A stretch of 64,000 nucleotides of DNA, taken from positions 62,001 through 126,000 of the forward strand of contig NZ_JAHSTT010000010.1 in assembly GCF_019145205.1 (NCBI RefSeq). The letters are read 5' to 3'. A model generated the notes under the pieces. It saw only the letters and a list, made by a program, of their open reading frames with translations, had not been told where the DNA came from and ran no database searches. Source of the stretch: Pseudomonas khavaziana (GTDB lineage Bacteria > Pseudomonadota > Gammaproteobacteria > Pseudomonadales > Pseudomonadaceae). A program made the translations under genes and the position numbers. Shown here one piece after another: positions 61,650-64,000 of the stretch (the stretch's first letter is position 1; every line of letters begins with the position of its first letter).

Positions 61650-62972
61650 ATGATTGTGACACCCGTCCAGCGTCGCTTGCTGGTAGTCGACCCCTGTGAT
61701 GACTGCCACGACTTATTACCCGGCTTGCGCACAGCCGGCTGGGAAGTGGACAGTTGTGCCTTGCAGGCGGTAGGTGAGCGCTCCTGCGACGTGGGCCTGC
61801 TGCGCTTGCAGCCCAGCCATCTGGAGCGCCCCGAAGCGGTCAAGGCGTTGATTGGCCGTAGCGGCACCGAGTGGATTGCGGTCCTAAGCCCAGATGTATT
61901 ACGCCTGCAGAACGTCGGTGATTTTGTCTGCGAATGGTTCTTTGACTTCCATACCTTGCCGTTCGACGTGTCCCGGGTCCAGGTGACCATCGGGCGTGCG
62001 TTTGGCATGGCGCGATTGCGTGGCAAGGGTTACGCGCCTGTGGATGAGCCCCACGAGCTGTTGGGCGATAGCCGCCCCATTCGCGAACTGCGCAAATTGT
62101 TGGCCAAGTTGGCCCCCACTGAATCCCCTGTGTTGATCCGCGGCGACAGCGGCACCGGTAAAGAGCTGGTAGCCAAGACCTTGCACCGCCAATCCCAACG
62201 GCACGCCAAACCCTTCGTGGCGATCAATTGCGGCGCCATCCCTGAACACCTGATCCAATCCGAACTGTTCGGCCACGAAAAAGGTGCGTTCACCGGCGCT
62301 CATCAGCGCAAGGTGGGGCGCATTGAGGCCGCCAACGGTGGCACGCTGTTCCTGGATGAAATCGGTGACCTACCGTTGGAGCTGCAAGCCAACCTTTTGC
62401 GTTTCCTGCAGGAAAAACACATTGAGCGCGTCGGTGGCAGTCAGCCGATCCCGGTGGATGTGCGGGTGCTTGCCGCGACCCATGTCAATCTTGAAGCTGC
62501 GGTGGAAACGGGCGCCTTTCGCGAAGACCTGTATTACCGCCTGAATGTCCTGCAAGTGGTCACCGCGCCTTTGCGCGAGCGCCATGGCGACGTGGCGATG
62601 CTGGCCAACCACTTTTCGCGTTTCTACAGTCGGGAAACCGGCCGGCGCCCGCGCAGTTTCAGCGAGCACGCGCTGGTGGCGATGGGGCAACACCCTTGGC
62701 CGGGCAATGTGCGCGAACTGGCCAACCGCGTGCGCCGCGGCCTGGTGTTGGCAGAAGGCCGCCAGATTGAAGCCGTGGATCTGGGGTTGCAAAGCCAGCA
62801 GGCCCTTTCGGCGCCGATGGCGACACTTGAAGATTACAAGCACCGCGCCGAGCGCCAGGCGCTGTGCGATGTGCTCGACCGGCACAGCGACAACCTGAGT
62901 GTCGCCGCCCGTGTGCTGGGCATTTCCCGGCCGACGTTCTACCGGTTGCTGCACAAACACCAGATTCGCTAG
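61650..62972 (+). CDS. Sigma-54-dependent transcriptional regulator (VpsR/FleQ-like)
   Basis: A 440-residue enhancer-binding protein. Residues 1-125 form a receiver-like N-terminal domain without the usual phosphorylated-Asp surroundings, as in VpsR. The AAA+ domain has Walker A GDSGTGKELVAKTL near 168, the sigma-54 contact loop GAFTGA near 211, Walker B GGTLFLDEIGDLPL near 230, and NVREL near 347. The C-terminal Fis-type helix-turn-helix is SVAARVLGISRPTFYRLL. It therefore activates RpoN promoters; VpsR-like proteins commonly sense c-di-GMP, which is not demonstrated here. Confidence 0.93.
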   Translation: MIVTPVQRRLLVVDPCDDCHDLLPGLRTAGWEVDSCALQAVGERSCDVGLLRLQPSHLERPEAVKALIGRSGTEWIAVLSPDVLRLQNVGDFVCEWFFDFHTLPFDVSRVQVTIGRAFGMARLRGKGYAPVDEPHELLGDSRPIRELRKLLAKLAPTESPVLIRGDSGTGKELVAKTLHRQSQRHAKPFVAINCGAIPEHLIQSELFGHEKGAFTGAHQRKVGRIEAANGGTLFLDEIGDLPLELQANLLRFLQEKHIERVGGSQPIPVDVRVLAATHVNLEAAVETGAFREDLYYRLNVLQVVTAPLRERHGDVAMLANHFSRFYSRETGRRPRSFSEHALVAMGQHPWPGNVRELANRVRRGLVLAEGRQIEAVDLGLQSQQALSAPMATLEDYKHRAERQALCDVLDRHSDNLSVAARVLGISRPTFYRLLHKHQIR

Positions 62973-62978
62973 GGCGGG

Positions 62979-63236
62979 TTGTGGAAGGGCTCGCTCCCGA
63001 TGGAGGTGTGTCAGCTATAGATAAGTGAATGACACACTGCTATCGGGAGCAAGCCCCCTCCCACATTTTGATATGTGTCAGTCTGCTGGGTTTGGTAGTT
63101 GCGAGCCGCCGCAAAGGTTCGGAAGTCTGGCGCGCAAGTGTTCAACTGAAGGAATGTTGCCCAAATGTGGGAGGGGGCTTGCTCCCGATAGCAGTGTGTC
63201 AGTCACTTACCTGCAGCTGAGCCACCGCTATCGGGG
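62979..63236. repeat. REP cluster: one REPIN and a partial second
   Basis: A full inverted REP pair occupies 62979-63070 and another REP (63164-63190) is followed by a truncated partner near 63230. The flanking words around GTGTGTCAG and GCTATCGGGAGCAAG are shared between copies, so the two came from one element family. The cluster lies between two convergent genes. Confidence 0.85.
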
Positions 63237-63241
63237 TGTAG

Positions 63242-64000
63242 TCAGAAGTAATACGGAAATTTCAGGCTGAACGTAAAGTCCGGTGCATCATCGGTCATGC
63301 CGATCGCCAGGTTCGGCACGATGGTCAGGTTATCCGAGGCGGCAATGGTCATGCCCACGTTGAAATAGCCCGCATTGGCATCGCTGGAGACCACCGATTG
63401 CCAGTCGCCGCCGTCCGGCTTGAGCTTGCTCTTGCGCTGCACCAGGTCGGAGACCGAGAACGACATGCTCATCTTTTCGTTGAGCGCGAAGGCCACGCCG
63501 ACACCGAACTGGAAACTGTCGCCCAGGCGCACCTTGCCTCCGACCTTTTGATTGATGTCACTGCTGATGTCATCGAACGAGTCTTCAAAATTGTGGGTAT
63601 ACGACAGTGAACCAAACAGCACCGCCGGGTCGAAGGTCTTGACCAGGGAAATGCCCGGTGTGACCGACCAGACCCCGTTGCCCGTCGGCAGGCTTTCCGG
63701 CAGATAGAGGTTGTCGTTATTGGGTTGCCTGACCAGCTTGATGCCGAAAGGCTCTTTACCCGTGGGCGCCTTGACCCGTACAGACACCACCGCATCCGGC
63801 ATGGTCGGGGTTTCGTCGAGAAACTTGTAGGCCACGCCAAAGTTGACATCGCCAATGGTTGGGTCGCGGGTCACCGAGCCTTCCGAGGTGGCGGTGGCAT
63901 CGTTGCCGGCGCCGGCCGACTGGTAGGTCGAGTCGCGGTACACCACCGGTACGTTCAGGTCGAACTGCCAACGGTTGTCGACGTTGTAGCGCCCGGTGAG
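63242..64000 (-). CDS. Outer-membrane beta-barrel type protein, 5' end outside window
   Basis: C-terminal 252 residues of a predicted exported barrel protein. Alternating hydrophobic strands and the final aromatic residues KFPYYF are typical for an outer-membrane insertion signal. The frame stays open to the window end, where it reads LTGRYNVDNRWQFDLNVPVV. It resembles Pseudomonas proteins annotated 'transporter' or phenol-degradation MetA-like. The ligand is unknown. It is convergent with the sigma-54 regulator, which may or may not control it. Confidence 0.75.
   Translation of the reverse strand, partial: LTGRYNVDNRWQFDLNVPVVYRDSTYQSAGAGNDATATSEGSVTRDPTIGDVNFGVAYKFLDETPTMPDAVVSVRVKAPTGKEPFGIKLVRQPNNDNLYLPESLPTGNGVWSVTPGISLVKTFDPAVLFGSLSYTHNFEDSFDDISSDINQKVGGKVRLGDSFQFGVGVAFALNEKMSMSFSVSDLVQRKSKLKPDGGDWQSVVSSDANAGYFNVGMTIAASDNLTIVPNLAIGMTDDAPDFTFSLKFPYYF

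Overview
The window is a chromosomal segment of a Pseudomonas, most likely of the P. fluorescens group. The evidence is high-GC coding DNA with a Pseudomonas gene repertoire, gene order that largely follows the P. aeruginosa chromosome (gloB-methyltransferase-rnhA-dnaQ-ldcA, cysI-DUF934, DUF2970-metH-cti-acyltransferase-nfuA), and many REP/REPIN repeats of the GTGGGAGGGGGCTTGCCCCC type found across the fluorescens group. No rRNA, tRNA, CRISPR array, prophage or transposase was seen.

Layout. 1-5.9 kb: housekeeping genes gloB (cut by the window start), a SAM methyltransferase, rnhA, dnaQ and lysine decarboxylase ldcA, with a streptothricin-acetyltransferase-like GNAT two bases after ldcA. 5.9-10.1 kb: a 1411-residue putative toxin with a TcdA/TcdB-like (GT44) glycosyltransferase C-terminus. 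10.2-18.9 kb: a LysR regulator, small proteins, an FMN reductase, poxB, DUF934-cysI, a 37-residue membrane peptide, an orphan periplasmic binding protein and a DUF2970 protein. 18.9-23.7 kb: a second giant toxin-like protein (1596 residues, DUF6543/dermonecrotic-toxin type) lying between the DUF2970 gene and metH. 23.9-31.8 kb: metH, cti, an acyltransferase and nfuA. 32.4-43.5 kb: two divergent cobalamin operons, each behind its own cobalamin riboswitch: cbtB-cbtA-cobE-cobM leftward, and cobW-cobN-chlI/chlD rightward. A low-GC island between them holds a serralysin gene broken by one extra G in a G tract. 43.6-54.8 kb: DUF1853, then a tight nadK-phosphoesterase-glpG-DUF1315-DUF2797-pepN run, a WYL regulator, an NTF2-like protein, a ZapE ATPase and a GNAT. 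54.9-64 kb: a small exported protein, phosphoethanolamine transferase cptA, a 58-residue coiled-coil protein, the gnd-zwf-HAD operon, a sigma-54 regulator, and an outer-membrane-type protein cut by the window end.

The most notable systems are: (i) the two giant toxin-like proteins embedded in otherwise conserved neighbourhoods; (ii) a textbook -1 ribosomal frameshift signal (A AAA AAG heptamer, short spacer, 14-bp stem) joining the ChlI-like ATPase to the VWA domain, so that one gene could give both the small and medium cobaltochelatase subunits that work with CobN; (iii) the G-tract frameshift in the secreted protease, which could be phase variation or decay; and (iv) a REP-bounded repeat of about 440 bp present as an inverted pair 19 kb apart. 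All functional statements come from reading the sequence and from remembered family knowledge; no database search was run.
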